DNA of 27,803 bases from a virus. The notes beneath the pieces were generated by a model. The model saw only the letters and a program-made list of their open reading frames with translations, searched no databases and had not been told where the DNA came from. The stretch is from positions 1 to 27,803 of IMG/VR virus record IMGVR_UViG_3300042691_023867; one strand, given 5' to 3'. The number at the start of each line of letters is the position of its first letter. Position 1 is the first letter of the stretch. Both the position numbers and the translations under genes were made by a program. Below, one piece after another: positions 16,101 through 23,282 of this stretch.

Positions 16101-16128
16101 CTAGAGGCCGCCGCGCTGGCGGCCCTAG
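16101..16128 (-). terminator. 11-bp hairpin between decoration and capsid genes
   Basis: CTAG at 16101-16104 pairs with CTAG at 16125-16128, and GGCCGCC at 16106-16112 pairs with GGCGGCC at 16118-16124, leaving one bulged A (16105) and a 5-nt loop. In the minus-strand transcript the hairpin begins only 3 nt after the decoration gene stop and about 50 nt before the capsid start. No T-run follows. It could attenuate, act as a processing or stability element, or insulate capsid translation. Confidence 0.55.
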
Positions 16129-16131
16129 TTA

Positions 16132-16569
16132 CTAGATCGAGCGCAGGCCGACCGACTGGAAGAAGACGGTGGCGAGGTTGTTGGTCGTGTCGTCCACGGT
16201 GATGACCTTGCCGATCTGCGTGTTGGTCGTCGTGGAGGTGAGCGTGAAGGTGTCGTCGTCCGAGGCGTAGACCGCGGCGTCCACGTCGTTGGCGTTGTCC
16301 ACGCCCGTGACCGTGAGCTGGACCAGGCCCTGCTCGATCACGCGGACCTTGATCGCGCTCGCCGCGCCGCTCGCGTTGTCCGCGCGACGGACGCAGAAGC
16401 CGCGGAAGGTGTCCGCGCCAGCCAGCGGGCGGAACGTGCCCGTCGTCGTGGACTCACCGACGGCCGAGCCCTCGTAGATGATGTCCGAGGCGATCACCGG
16501 GACGTCCGAGTAGATCTCGTTGCCGGTGAGGAGGAACTTGCGCGTGATGTCGGAGGAACGGGTGGTCAT
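16132..16569 (-). CDS. Capsid decoration (cement) protein-like
   Basis: The 145-residue protein is a compact beta protein with MTTRSSDITRKFLLTGNEIY, then VIASDIIYEGSAVG, RPLAGADTFRGFCVRRADNA and VRVIEQGLVQLTV. This strand/loop pattern is typical of small capsid cement proteins (DUF2190-like), which often carry an I-G-x-A entry segment. It sits directly upstream of the major capsid gene, the usual place. The GAGGT ribosome-binding site lies at the end of the protease gene, overlapping its TAA stop. Decoration proteins bind three-fold or quasi-three-fold points of mature capsids and stabilise them against internal DNA pressure. Confidence 0.7.
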   Translation of the reverse strand: MTTRSSDITRKFLLTGNEIYSDVPVIASDIIYEGSAVGESTTTGTFRPLAGADTFRGFCVRRADNASGAASAIKVRVIEQGLVQLTVTGVDNANDVDAAVYASDDDTFTLTSTTTNTQIGKVITVDDTTNNLATVFFQSVGLRSI

Positions 16570-16575
16570 GGTTGG

Positions 16576-17622
16576 TTACCTCGCCGCCGGCACGCCGCGG
16601 AGGGCAGCGGCGGCACTGTTGATGACCTTGTCCGGCACGAGGCCCGCGGCCTCGGCCTTGTAGTAGGCGGCCAGCGTCTCGGCGCTGCCGAAGATCTCGC
16701 GGACCATGGGGTCGGCGGCGAACTCGGCCTTGGCGCGCTCGACGGGGGACAGCTTGGAGGTGTCGGAGCCAGCCGGGGCCTCGCGGTCCGGGCCGAAGCC
16801 GAGGCCGGGGTGGTCGGCCTTGTTCTTGAGCGTGTCCAGCGTCGCGCTGGCCGTGGGGGCCGCCGGGGCGACCTTGGCCGCCTTGAGCTCCTCCTGGAGC
16901 ACGGGGACCAGGGCCGCGAGCGCCGCCGTGGCCGTCGCGCCGCTCTTGAACTGCTCGAGCACGAACGCGGGACGGTCGGGGATCGCCGTGAGCAGCGCGC
17001 CCAGGTTGCCCATGAGCGCCTCACGCTCGGCCTTGGCGCCCTCGGCCTTCCAGGCGGTGACCGCCGCGGGATTGGCGGCGGCGAACTCGTCCGCGGTCAT
17101 GAGAGTCTCCTCAGCGAGCGCGGCGGCGCTCGTGTTCTTGTCTGCGGGGTTGGCGGTGACGAAGCTGGTCTCGAACAGCGAGACCTTGCGCCAAATGGTC
17201 AGGGGGCCCGACACGTCGCGGCCGTTGCACTTCGCGGTCTGGCCGTCGTCCAGTTTCTGGACGTCGTCGATGCGCGCGCCGATCGAGGCCGTGAGCGGAA
17301 AGCCTGAGTCGCTCAGGTTGGCGACGCGCTTGCCGGCGGGCTCGTCCTCGATCAGTCGGCCCGAGAGCTCGAGGCCGCGCGAAGTCAGCTCGCACTTGTC
17401 GGCGTAGCCAACCACCGCGTTCTCGTCGTGGTTCAGGAGGATCGGGAGCTTCGTTGGGACCGTGATCCCGTTGAGGTCCGCGACAGCCTTGCCGTAGAGG
17501 CGCTGCACCTCGGCGCCCGTGTAGGCCAGCATGTGGAAGCGACGGGGCTCGCCAGCGGACGCGCCCTTGAGCACGTCCACCGAACCCGTCAGCTTCACTT
17601 CTCGCTCGGCCACGATTGCCAT
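16576..17622 (-). CDS. Prohead protease fused to scaffold-like C-terminal region
   Basis: The 348-residue protein has an N-terminal protease domain (about residues 1-165). The likely catalytic His65 is in ILLNHDENAVVG and Ser113 in PLTASIGA, with an acidic third member in or near LFETSFVTANPADKNT (residues 149-164). The C-terminal half (about residues 170-345) is Ala/Glu/Lys-rich and helical, like an internal scaffold that the protease would later cut. Fused protease-scaffold proteins are well known. The ATG start faces the divergent region; only a weak AGG precedes it. It processes scaffold and capsid before DNA packaging. The catalytic assignments come from motif context. Confidence 0.8.
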   Translation of the reverse strand: MAIVAEREVKLTGSVDVLKGASAGEPRRFHMLAYTGAEVQRLYGKAVADLNGITVPTKLPILLNHDENAVVGYADKCELTSRGLELSGRLIEDEPAGKRVANLSDSGFPLTASIGARIDDVQKLDDGQTAKCNGRDVSGPLTIWRKVSLFETSFVTANPADKNTSAAALAEETLMTADEFAAANPAAVTAWKAEGAKAEREALMGNLGALLTAIPDRPAFVLEQFKSGATATAALAALVPVLQEELKAAKVAPAAPTASATLDTLKNKADHPGLGFGPDREAPAGSDTSKLSPVERAKAEFAADPMVREIFGSAETLAAYYKAEAAGLVPDKVINSAAAALRGVPAAR

Positions 17623-17722
17623 GTTGGAAACCTACGCGCGCGTCGCGAGGTCCCCAACGTTTCGCTTCCCGAACGGGAATCACGGCATAGGGCTACTAGA
17701 GCGGCGCCTCTACTCTGCGTGC
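17623..17722. promoter_or_regulatory. Divergent intergenic region between head gene blocks
   Basis: This 100-nt non-coding stretch separates the leftward protease-scaffold gene from the rightward gpW-like gene and must hold the start signals for at least the rightward pair, since nothing upstream of it is transcribed in that direction within view. I see no confident -35/-10 pair; CATAGG and TACTAG hexamers (17686-17699) are weak candidates for the rightward promoter. A palindrome inside it could be an operator. Confidence 0.45.
17666..17679. promoter_or_regulatory. Operator-like palindrome TTCCCGaaCGGGAA
   Basis: TTCCCG (17666-17671) and CGGGAA (17674-17679) are a perfect inverted repeat separated by two A residues, centred in the divergent region. 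Symmetry and size suit a dimeric DNA-binding regulator that could control both directions. There is no second copy that I noticed in the window. Confidence 0.4.
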
Positions 17723-17956
17723 ATGGCGTTTGAAAATGTGAGCACCTCCGACCTGGAGACGCTCCAAACCAACACGCTCGCTTCCCTGAATCGCTCGCTG
17801 AATGCCGAGGGCTACGGCATTGGCTCGCGCAACCTCCAGCGCGCGAGCATTGGCGCCCTGTCCAAGCTCCTCGCAGAGATCAGCGAGGAACTGGCCCACC
17901 GCACGGACCAGACGGGCGGTATCGGAGTCGTGGAGATCGGAGACGAGCCCTCGTGA
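17723..17956 (+). CDS. gpW-like head-completion protein
   Basis: The 77-residue protein is small, helical and acidic, with LETLQTNTLASLNRSLNAEG, YGIGSRNLQRAS and LSKLLAEISEELAHR. It resembles gpW-type head-tail completion proteins, which consist of two helices and a hairpin and are often encoded just before the portal. ATG at 17723 is the first good start; no strong ribosome-binding site precedes it. GTGA overlap couples it to the portal gene. It is encoded on the strand opposite to the rest of the late genes, as is the portal. Sequence similarity is modest, but size and position support the call. Confidence 0.6.
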   Translation: MAFENVSTSDLETLQTNTLASLNRSLNAEGYGIGSRNLQRASIGALSKLLAEISEELAHRTDQTGGIGVVEIGDEPS

Positions 17957-19434
17957 GCTTTGCCGATCGCCTGGACAGCGCCATTGGCGCCCTGTTTCCC
18001 GCTTGGGCCGCAGACCGGAAGGCGGCGCGCCTCGAGGCCGCCGCCATGGAGACACTCTCCAACTACCGCGGCGCGTTTCACTCGCGCGTTGACCGCTCGG
18101 CCCCGGCCCTTCGCGGCGCCGGCCCCGACTGGACGCTCGAGCGCGAGTATGACCGCCGGGAAATGGTGGACCGCGCCCGCCAGCTCGAGCAGAACTCAAT
18201 CCTTGCTGAAGCCATGCTCTCGCGCGCCACTGAGTCGGTGGTCGGCGTCGGCTTCGCCCTCCAGAGCAAGACGGACGACGACGGCTGGAACGAGGCCGCC
18301 GAGGCGCTCTGGAAGGAGTGGACGCCACAGGCCGACGTGCGCGGGCTCTGCTCGTTCGACGAGCTAATGGCGCTCAAGTACCGCTCTTGGCTCCGCGACG
18401 GGGATGCCGGAACGGTCAAGCTCTCCAGCGGCAAGCTGCGCCTGGTGGAGTCGGACGAGATCGCGAGCCCCGAGGGCTACGGGATTCACGACGGCAGCAT
18501 GGTGGACGGCGTCGAGCTTGACGCCATGGGGAAGCCGCGCGCCTTCCACGTCATTTCGAACCCGCGCAAGTTGATCGTGGAGCGCCGGGCCGAGTTCGAC
18601 CGCATTCGCGTCCCCGCCCAATACGTCGAGTTCCTCGCGCGCCGGCACCGTATCGGCCAGACGCGCGGGCTCTCTGCGTTCAGCGGCACCGCGTGGATTC
18701 TGGACCAGATTGACGGGAACATCGAAGCCGTCACCGTCGCGGCCCGCATGGCCGCCTGCCTCGGGCTCGTCCTGAAGCGCAAGACGCGCATGACGGGCCT
18801 GGCCACGACGACGGGCGCGGATTCTATCGCGCGCAAGAAGCTGCGTCTTGAGCCCGGGTCGTTCATGGAAGTGGAGCCCGACGAGGACATCACCACCGTC
18901 CAGGGTCAGCAGCCTCACACCAACTTCTCGGACTTCATCCACTTGCTGGCGCGCATTGCGTCCGTGGCCTTCGGCCTCCCGGTCGAAATCACGCTGATGA
19001 ACTTCGAGAAGACGAACTACAGCAACGCGCGCGCGGCGCTCCTCCAAGCGTGGAACGTCTGGCGCATCCACCAGCGCATGCTCAAGGGCTACGCCTCCCG
19101 GGTCTACACCTGGAAGCTGATCTCGTGGATGGAGGCCGGCCTACTGCCGGTCCGCGAGGACGCCTTGCGCCACTCGTGGATCGCCCCGGGCTGGCAGTGG
19201 CTCGATCCGGTGGCCGAGGTCCAGTCGAACCTGGCGGCGGTTGACGCCGGGTTCCGCACTCGCGCCGATATCGTCATGCAACTCGGCGGGGACTTCGAGG
19301 AAGTCATGCAGGCCCAGCGCCGCGAGCTGGCCGCCATGGAGGCCGCCGGGGTCAAGGTCGTCCACTCGACGCTGACCCGCGACCCGATCCCGGAGCCCGT
19401 CGAGGCCCCAGGCGAGTCGCCGCCGACCGACTAG
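17953..19434 (+). CDS. Portal protein, lambda gpB-type
   Basis: The 493-residue protein matches the lambda portal family. An N-terminal helical region includes an LEREYDRREMVDRARQLEQN segment (about residues 62-81), followed by SILAEAMLSRATESVVGVGF. The stem/clip part contains GQTRGLSAFSGTAWILDQID (about residues 236-255). An FGLPVEITLMNFEKTNYSNA segment (about residues 339-358) and a tunnel helix follow. Length fits the family. It forms the dodecameric ring through which DNA is packed and the tail attaches. GTG start overlaps the gpW-like gene by 4 nt. Its stop shares the palindromic CTAG with the convergent zinc-ribbon gene. Only this gene and its partner run rightward. Confidence 0.9.
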   Translation: MSFADRLDSAIGALFPAWAADRKAARLEAAAMETLSNYRGAFHSRVDRSAPALRGAGPDWTLEREYDRREMVDRARQLEQNSILAEAMLSRATESVVGVGFALQSKTDDDGWNEAAEALWKEWTPQADVRGLCSFDELMALKYRSWLRDGDAGTVKLSSGKLRLVESDEIASPEGYGIHDGSMVDGVELDAMGKPRAFHVISNPRKLIVERRAEFDRIRVPAQYVEFLARRHRIGQTRGLSAFSGTAWILDQIDGNIEAVTVAARMAACLGLVLKRKTRMTGLATTTGADSIARKKLRLEPGSFMEVEPDEDITTVQGQQPHTNFSDFIHLLARIASVAFGLPVEITLMNFEKTNYSNARAALLQAWNVWRIHQRMLKGYASRVYTWKLISWMEAGLLPVREDALRHSWIAPGWQWLDPVAEVQSNLAAVDAGFRTRADIVMQLGGDFEEVMQAQRRELAAMEAAGVKVVHSTLTRDPIPEPVEAPGESPPTD

Positions 19435-19688
19435 ACCGCCGGCACCTTGAACGTCCGCAGGTTGCCGTGGTCGTCGGTGCAGTCCTGGCAGACGAAGTAG
19501 GCCACCGGGTCTGGCGTCCCGCCGTTCCTCAGCGCGTTGGAGTGACCGCAGTGCGGGCACGTCACTACCCGGCGCTTGACGTAGACCTGCTGCACCACTC
19601 GCACCACCATGGGGGTCGAGGGCTCAGCAGTCACCGGCGGCAGCGGGGCGGGCTTCGCCGCCGGCTTCTTGCGCGCCATGCGGATCAC
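19431..19688 (-). CDS. Zinc-ribbon protein of unknown role
   Basis: The 85-residue protein has a basic, Pro-rich N-terminus and a four-Cys zinc ribbon, CPHCGH then CQDC, separated by about 20 residues. Zinc ribbons of this kind bind nucleic acid or organise protein contacts. The GTG at 19688 gives a GTGA overlap with the coiled-coil gene (an ATG at 19679 also fits). Its 3' end abuts the convergent portal gene, with overlapping stop codons in one CTAG. No homologue is recognised. Confidence 0.6.
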   Translation of the reverse strand: MIRMARKKPAAKPAPLPPVTAEPSTPMVVRVVQQVYVKRRVVTCPHCGHSNALRNGGTPDPVAYFVCQDCTDDHGNLRTFKVPAV

Positions 19689-20257
19689 AGCGCCAGCGCG
19701 GCAGCCATGGCCGCGTTGTAGGCGGCGCGGGCCTTGTCGGCCGTCGCCTTCGCCGCGTCGAGCGCCTCGCGCGCCTTGACCTCGGCCAGTTCCGTGGCCG
19801 CCATGGCCGCCTCAGCACTGGCGATCTCGGTGCGGACGTCGTTCGCGTTGCCAGACCCGGCCGCCAGACGCTCCTTGAGGCCCTGGACGTGGGAGCGCCC
19901 GCTGCGCACTTCCTGAGTGGCGAGTTCGTGCGAGCGCACCGCGGCGCGCTCGGCCCGCTCCGACTCCGACACGGCCATGCGCAGTTCGCGCGCGACGTAG
20001 TCCCGGCGCAGCTCGTCGAGGGCCGCCCCCGCGCGCTTGAGCGCAGAGCGGAGCTTCGCCGCCTCGTTCCGCAGCTTCGCGCTCTCGTCCTCGAAGCCGC
20101 GCCGCCGCCGCTCCTCGGCCTCCTGGCGCTCGCGCAGCTTCACGACGAACGCCTTGAGGTCGGCGTTGGCCTTGTCGTGATTCGCGGCCACCTTGGCCAG
20201 TTCGATCCGCTTCGCTTCCTTCGCACTCGTCGTGGGGGGCGCCAGTTCGGTCGCCAT
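19685..20257 (-). CDS. Coiled-coil protein of unknown role
   Basis: The 190-residue protein is almost entirely charged coiled coil (about residues 15-175) rich in Ala, Glu, Lys and Arg. Segments include LRERQEAEERRRRGFEDESA and SAEAAMAATELAEVKAREAL. There are no cysteines, membrane helices or enzyme motifs. The ATG at 20257 is preceded by a strong GGAGGTGG ribosome-binding site that overlaps the radical SAM stop; an upstream GTG at 20263 is too close to it. It is encoded between the radical SAM gene and the zinc-ribbon gene, so it may be a scaffold-like or structural helper rather than an enzyme. Confidence 0.6.
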   Translation of the reverse strand: MATELAPPTTSAKEAKRIELAKVAANHDKANADLKAFVVKLRERQEAEERRRRGFEDESAKLRNEAAKLRSALKRAGAALDELRRDYVARELRMAVSESERAERAAVRSHELATQEVRSGRSHVQGLKERLAAGSGNANDVRTEIASAEAAMAATELAEVKAREALDAAKATADKARAAYNAAMAAALAL

Positions 20258-20267
20258 AACCACCTCC

Positions 20268-21416
20268 CTAAATGAAGTTCCGGTGTATCCCCGGGTCGTC
20301 CGCAGCGATTGCAGCCACGGATTCCGGTGTCATGGAGATCAGATCAAGGGCGCGCTTGTTCCGCCTCTCGTAGAGGCAGGGCACCTTGCACACTTCGCGC
20401 GCGTCGTGGCCAGCGAACATGGCGCGGACCTCGTCGGACTCCCACAGGTCACGGAACGAGCGGTCAGCGATCGAGCCGACCAGCCCGAGCGGGTTGAAGG
20501 CCAGCGTGCAGCAGTTGTAGACGCGCTGGTCCCCACCGACGACGCACAGGACTTCCTTGGCCGCGCAGAGTTCGTAGTCCTGGACCTGGGCCGCGATGTT
20601 GTTCGCGCGCTCACTCACGAGGTCGTTGACCTGGAGTCGGCCCGCGAAGTCATGCGCCGCCTTCTGTGCCTGCGCGCCGGCCTCCTCGAGCGCGCCCGCA
20701 GGGAAGCGGTTCAGGTGGGCCGGGGTGAACGCGAGTGCTACGCGCACGTTGTCGGCGCCGCGCTCGAGGGCCAGCCGGCACGCCTCATACACGCCGTCGT
20801 AGTTCGTGCGGTCCACGACGTAGCCGACTCCAACCCGCTGCTCAGGGTCGCGCCGCCGCAAGGAGAGACGCTCTACCGCCATCCACGCCTGGTCCCACTG
20901 GATACGGGAGACGCGCCGAGTGGCCACATACTGCTCGCGAGTGCCGGCGTCGATCGAAACGCGCGCCCACTTCCAATTCGTGCGCGCGAAGCGGTTGGCC
21001 CGGTGCTCGGTGAGCGCCGTCCCGTTCGTCACCAGTCCGACGTCTACGCCCCAGTCGGCGGCCAGCCACAGGAACTCGTCAATGTGGGGCCAGATAAGGG
21101 GCTCGCCGCCCCCGGTGATCTCGACGGCCTTGACCCCCATGGCGCGCCAGTCCGCCACGAGCTCGCGCATTTTGTCGGCCGGCATGAAGTCGTCCGACAT
21201 GAGGGCGTGATTCTTCCAGCCACGCTCCTCGGGCGGGTCGCTCTCCAGTCGGTGACCGTAGCTGCAGAAGCCGCAGTGTTGGTTGCATGCCAGTGAGGGC
21301 ATGAAGTGGATCTGAGTCGGGGACTGGTGCCGCCGCGCGCGGAGCGCCTCGAGGGCTTCCGGGTGGTGGACTAGCTTTTGGGTGCTATACGGCTGCGCCG
21401 CCGGGAGGGCCTTCAC
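20268..21416 (-). CDS. Radical SAM enzyme with extra C-terminal cysteines (SPASM/twitch-like)
   Basis: The 382-residue protein has the canonical CNQHCGFC cluster motif (Cys44, Cys48, Cys51), which holds the 4Fe-4S cluster that cleaves S-adenosylmethionine. TGGGEP at 101-106 binds the SAM amino group. Further cysteines at 284, 291, 302, 303, 343 and 347 (CAAKEVLC, NCC, CKVPC) suggest an auxiliary Fe-S cluster of SPASM or twitch type. Such enzymes modify peptides, sugars or nucleotides. The GTG start has little ribosome-binding site and lies 24 nt after the glycosyltransferase stop. It is the only redox enzyme of the cassette. Its substrate is unknown; neighbours suggest a glycan or glycosylated protein. 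Confidence 0.87.
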   Translation of the reverse strand: MKALPAAQPYSTQKLVHHPEALEALRARRHQSPTQIHFMPSLACNQHCGFCSYGHRLESDPPEERGWKNHALMSDDFMPADKMRELVADWRAMGVKAVEITGGGEPLIWPHIDEFLWLAADWGVDVGLVTNGTALTEHRANRFARTNWKWARVSIDAGTREQYVATRRVSRIQWDQAWMAVERLSLRRRDPEQRVGVGYVVDRTNYDGVYEACRLALERGADNVRVALAFTPAHLNRFPAGALEEAGAQAQKAAHDFAGRLQVNDLVSERANNIAAQVQDYELCAAKEVLCVVGGDQRVYNCCTLAFNPLGLVGSIADRSFRDLWESDEVRAMFAGHDAREVCKVPCLYERRNKRALDLISMTPESVAAIAADDPGIHRNFI

Positions 21417-21440
21417 TCTGGGCCAGAGATTACGCCGGTA

Positions 21441-22199
21441 CTACGACAAGGCCCGACGGACTGCGCTCTCTGGCAGGTCATCTGCACAACGAACCCACTC
21501 GTATGGGCGCGACTCTGGAGAGCCCCCATACCAGTGAACCCCGTATTCCCGGGGCTCAATCCGGCCGGGCTGCCATATGGCGCGCACGTCAGGGGCCGAG
21601 GAGCCACGGTAGAATGCCCGGAACGGGATAGATCCCAGTCGAGAGCCCGCCGCGAGTTCTTCCCAGTGCGCCACTAGGAGTCGCGTCCCGTGGCTCTGGT
21701 AGTCGGTGGCGTCATGCGTCCACTCGCACCAATCGGCGGCCCGCAGGAAGAAGCGCGCGTCACCGCGGGCCGGGTGTGCGGCCAGGACTCCAATCGACAC
21801 GCCAGAGGGCCTCTTCCCGAGTGCCGGCCCTTGGTAGGTCCACTTGGCCCCCGGGTAGTAGGTCCCGCCGTCCAAAGTCAGCCATGCGTCGTAGTCGCCA
21901 TCGAAGAGGGGCTCTACGTTGCGCGTGAACAACACGTCGGTATCGGCGTAGAACCCGCCCAGCTTGGCCAGGACGTGGTAGCGCCACCAGTCGGAGCGAG
22001 CTGCTGGCGGGAGCCCGTCTCTGGTCACGTCATCTGGGAGCCACTGGACTCCGGCCGGGAGTGGGCGCGCGGGTGGCTCCGGAGAGCCTATGTAGACTTC
22101 CCAGTCCGGGTGGTGCCGGCGAAAGGTCACCAGGGACTGCTCACGCAGCCAGGACATGGGCGGGCCGGTCCAGTAGAAGAAGGCGCGCCGGGGGATCAG
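21441..22199 (-). CDS. GT32-like glycosyltransferase (DxD sugar transferase)
   Basis: The protein of about 252 residues starts near IPRRAFFYWTGPP, matching the IP-x(2-4)-W opening of DxD glycosyltransferases. It has an AARSDWWRYHVLAKLGG helix followed by FYADTDVLF with the metal-binding DxD (about Asp86 and Asp88). These GT-A enzymes transfer a sugar from a nucleotide-sugar. No ATG/GTG/TTG lies near the conserved start. A CTG at 22199 follows AGAGGG by 4 nt and makes a CTGA overlap with the upstream stop, so I chose it. A GTG at 22289 would add 30 non-conserved residues; ATG at 22157 would remove the conserved IP motif. Confidence 0.75.
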   Translation of the reverse strand: MIPRRAFFYWTGPPMSWLREQSLVTFRRHHPDWEVYIGSPEPPARPLPAGVQWLPDDVTRDGLPPAARSDWWRYHVLAKLGGFYADTDVLFTRNVEPLFDGDYDAWLTLDGGTYYPGAKWTYQGPALGKRPSGVSIGVLAAHPARGDARFFLRAADWCEWTHDATDYQSHGTRLLVAHWEELAAGSRLGSIPFRAFYRGSSAPDVRAIWQPGRIEPREYGVHWYGGSPESRPYEWVRCADDLPESAVRRALS

Positions 22200-23062
22200 A
22201 AAGCCCTCTTCGCCAGTTCCCTGACCGCCCCCACCAGCAGCGGGACCGACTCGGGCTCGGCGCTGAAGCGCTGCCCCGGCGAGGCCCACGAGTAGGCGAA
22301 GTCGCTTCCGCGCCGCTCGAGCGCGCCCCCGTAGCGGTCCAGGTGCGGCCCCATGTCTGAGGCCGGGAAGAAGTAGGGTGCCGTCCCGAGCATGGCCACC
22401 GCGCAGGGGCCGGACGGCGAGCCGATATGGGCCTTGCTCCGGTGGACGAGCGCGAGGTCCTGCAGGAGAGTCGTCCCGTGGTCCTTGGCGAACGCCGCGC
22501 CCGGGACGCCGCGCATTCTCTCGCTGGCCTCGTGGGCCTCACCGACCACCAAGAACGTCAGCCCCAGCGACTCAAGCGCGCGCGAGTCGAGGGCCGCCCA
22601 CCAGGTGCATGGGTCGTGGTTTCGGTGCCTGTGGTGCGAGGCCGTCCGGAGGTTCACCGTGACGACTCGCGGGCCGCACTTCGCCAGGAAGTCGTCGGCC
22701 CACTTGCACAACTCGGGCGAGAAGTTCAGCAGCGCATAGGGCGCGCGGCACTTCGCGATCGTCTGGATTGCCCGGTAGGTCTGATACTGCCCTCGCTCAG
22801 GGCTGCCTCGGGAGTGGATAGAGACCGAGCCCAGGTCATGCACGAGCTCGAACAGCGGAAGCAGCTTCCCCAGGGACTCCATGGGAGCCGCGTGGGCCGC
22901 GCGCATGTTCTCGTCTTCGTGCTGGACTCGGGAGTCAGCGACGAGCACTACGTCTACCCATCTCCCGTCTGCTTCGGCGTTGGCCGCCGCTATGGCCAGG
23001 AGGGTGTCCCCGATTGAGTAGGGCTGGACGCTCATGTCCAGGGTGAGGGTGTGCCTAGGCAT
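22196..23062 (-). CDS. GT-B-like glycosyltransferase
   Basis: The 288-residue protein begins MPRHTLTLDMSVQPYSIGDT, a Rossmann-like opening. The C-terminal part has VVTVNLRTASHH, LTFLVVGEAHEA and a GSPSGPCAVAMLG motif that resembles the nucleotide-sugar-binding half of GT-B transferases of the heptosyl/fucosyl type. There is no DxD, as expected for GT-B. The ATG at 23062 lies just before the TAG of the upstream small gene (ATGCCTAG); translation further upstream looks like out-of-frame sequence. It is coupled to its neighbours by 4-8 nt overlaps. A sugar addition role is likely, but donor and acceptor cannot be read. Confidence 0.6.
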   Translation of the reverse strand: MPRHTLTLDMSVQPYSIGDTLLAIAAANAEADGRWVDVVLVADSRVQHEDENMRAAHAAPMESLGKLLPLFELVHDLGSVSIHSRGSPERGQYQTYRAIQTIAKCRAPYALLNFSPELCKWADDFLAKCGPRVVTVNLRTASHHRHRNHDPCTWWAALDSRALESLGLTFLVVGEAHEASERMRGVPGAAFAKDHGTTLLQDLALVHRSKAHIGSPSGPCAVAMLGTAPYFFPASDMGPHLDRYGGALERRGSDFAYSWASPGQRFSAEPESVPLLVGAVRELAKRAF

Positions 23063-23282
23063 CCTCGGCCCCGGTCTCGAACTCGAGCGCCCACTCCTCG
23101 GGGTTGCCGAACAGCGAGCACGGCTTGCCGACGCGATCAAGGAATGCGTTGACGTGCGGCACGTCCGTGAACGGCTCTGAGGGATATGACTTCATGTACC
23201 ACCCGGTCGACGGGTAGTATTTCGCGATCATCACCTTCTCGCCGGTCGGCTTGTGCAGCAGATACATCCGGTTGTTAGCCAA
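23055..23282 (-). CDS. Small uncharacterised protein within glycosyltransferase cassette
   Basis: The 75-residue protein contains a basic, aromatic-rich N-terminus (YLLHKPTGEKVMIAKYY), a GWYMKSYP turn and an acidic C-terminus, probably a small alpha/beta domain. I do not recognise it. A TTG start at 23282 is chosen because GAGGAGGGGG lies directly upstream and the open frame overlaps the GT2 stop by 8 nt; ATG five codons downstream is possible. It sits between two glycosyltransferase genes and is probably co-translated with them. Confidence 0.55.
   Translation of the reverse strand: MANNRMYLLHKPTGEKVMIAKYYPSTGWYMKSYPSEPFTDVPHVNAFLDRVGKPCSLFGNPEEWALEFETGAEDA

Noticed and set aside
9644-16569. 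Idea that this is a gene transfer agent
   Set aside because: Only the short tape measure resembles one; small terminase gene, HNH genes, holin-like gene and accessory cassette fit a phage better.
17690-19445. Possible recombination repeats flanking the flipped portal segment (ACTAGAGCGGCG versus ACTAGACCGCCG)
   Set aside because: They are in direct rather than inverted orientation and differ at two of 12 bases, so they do not support a repeat-mediated inversion.
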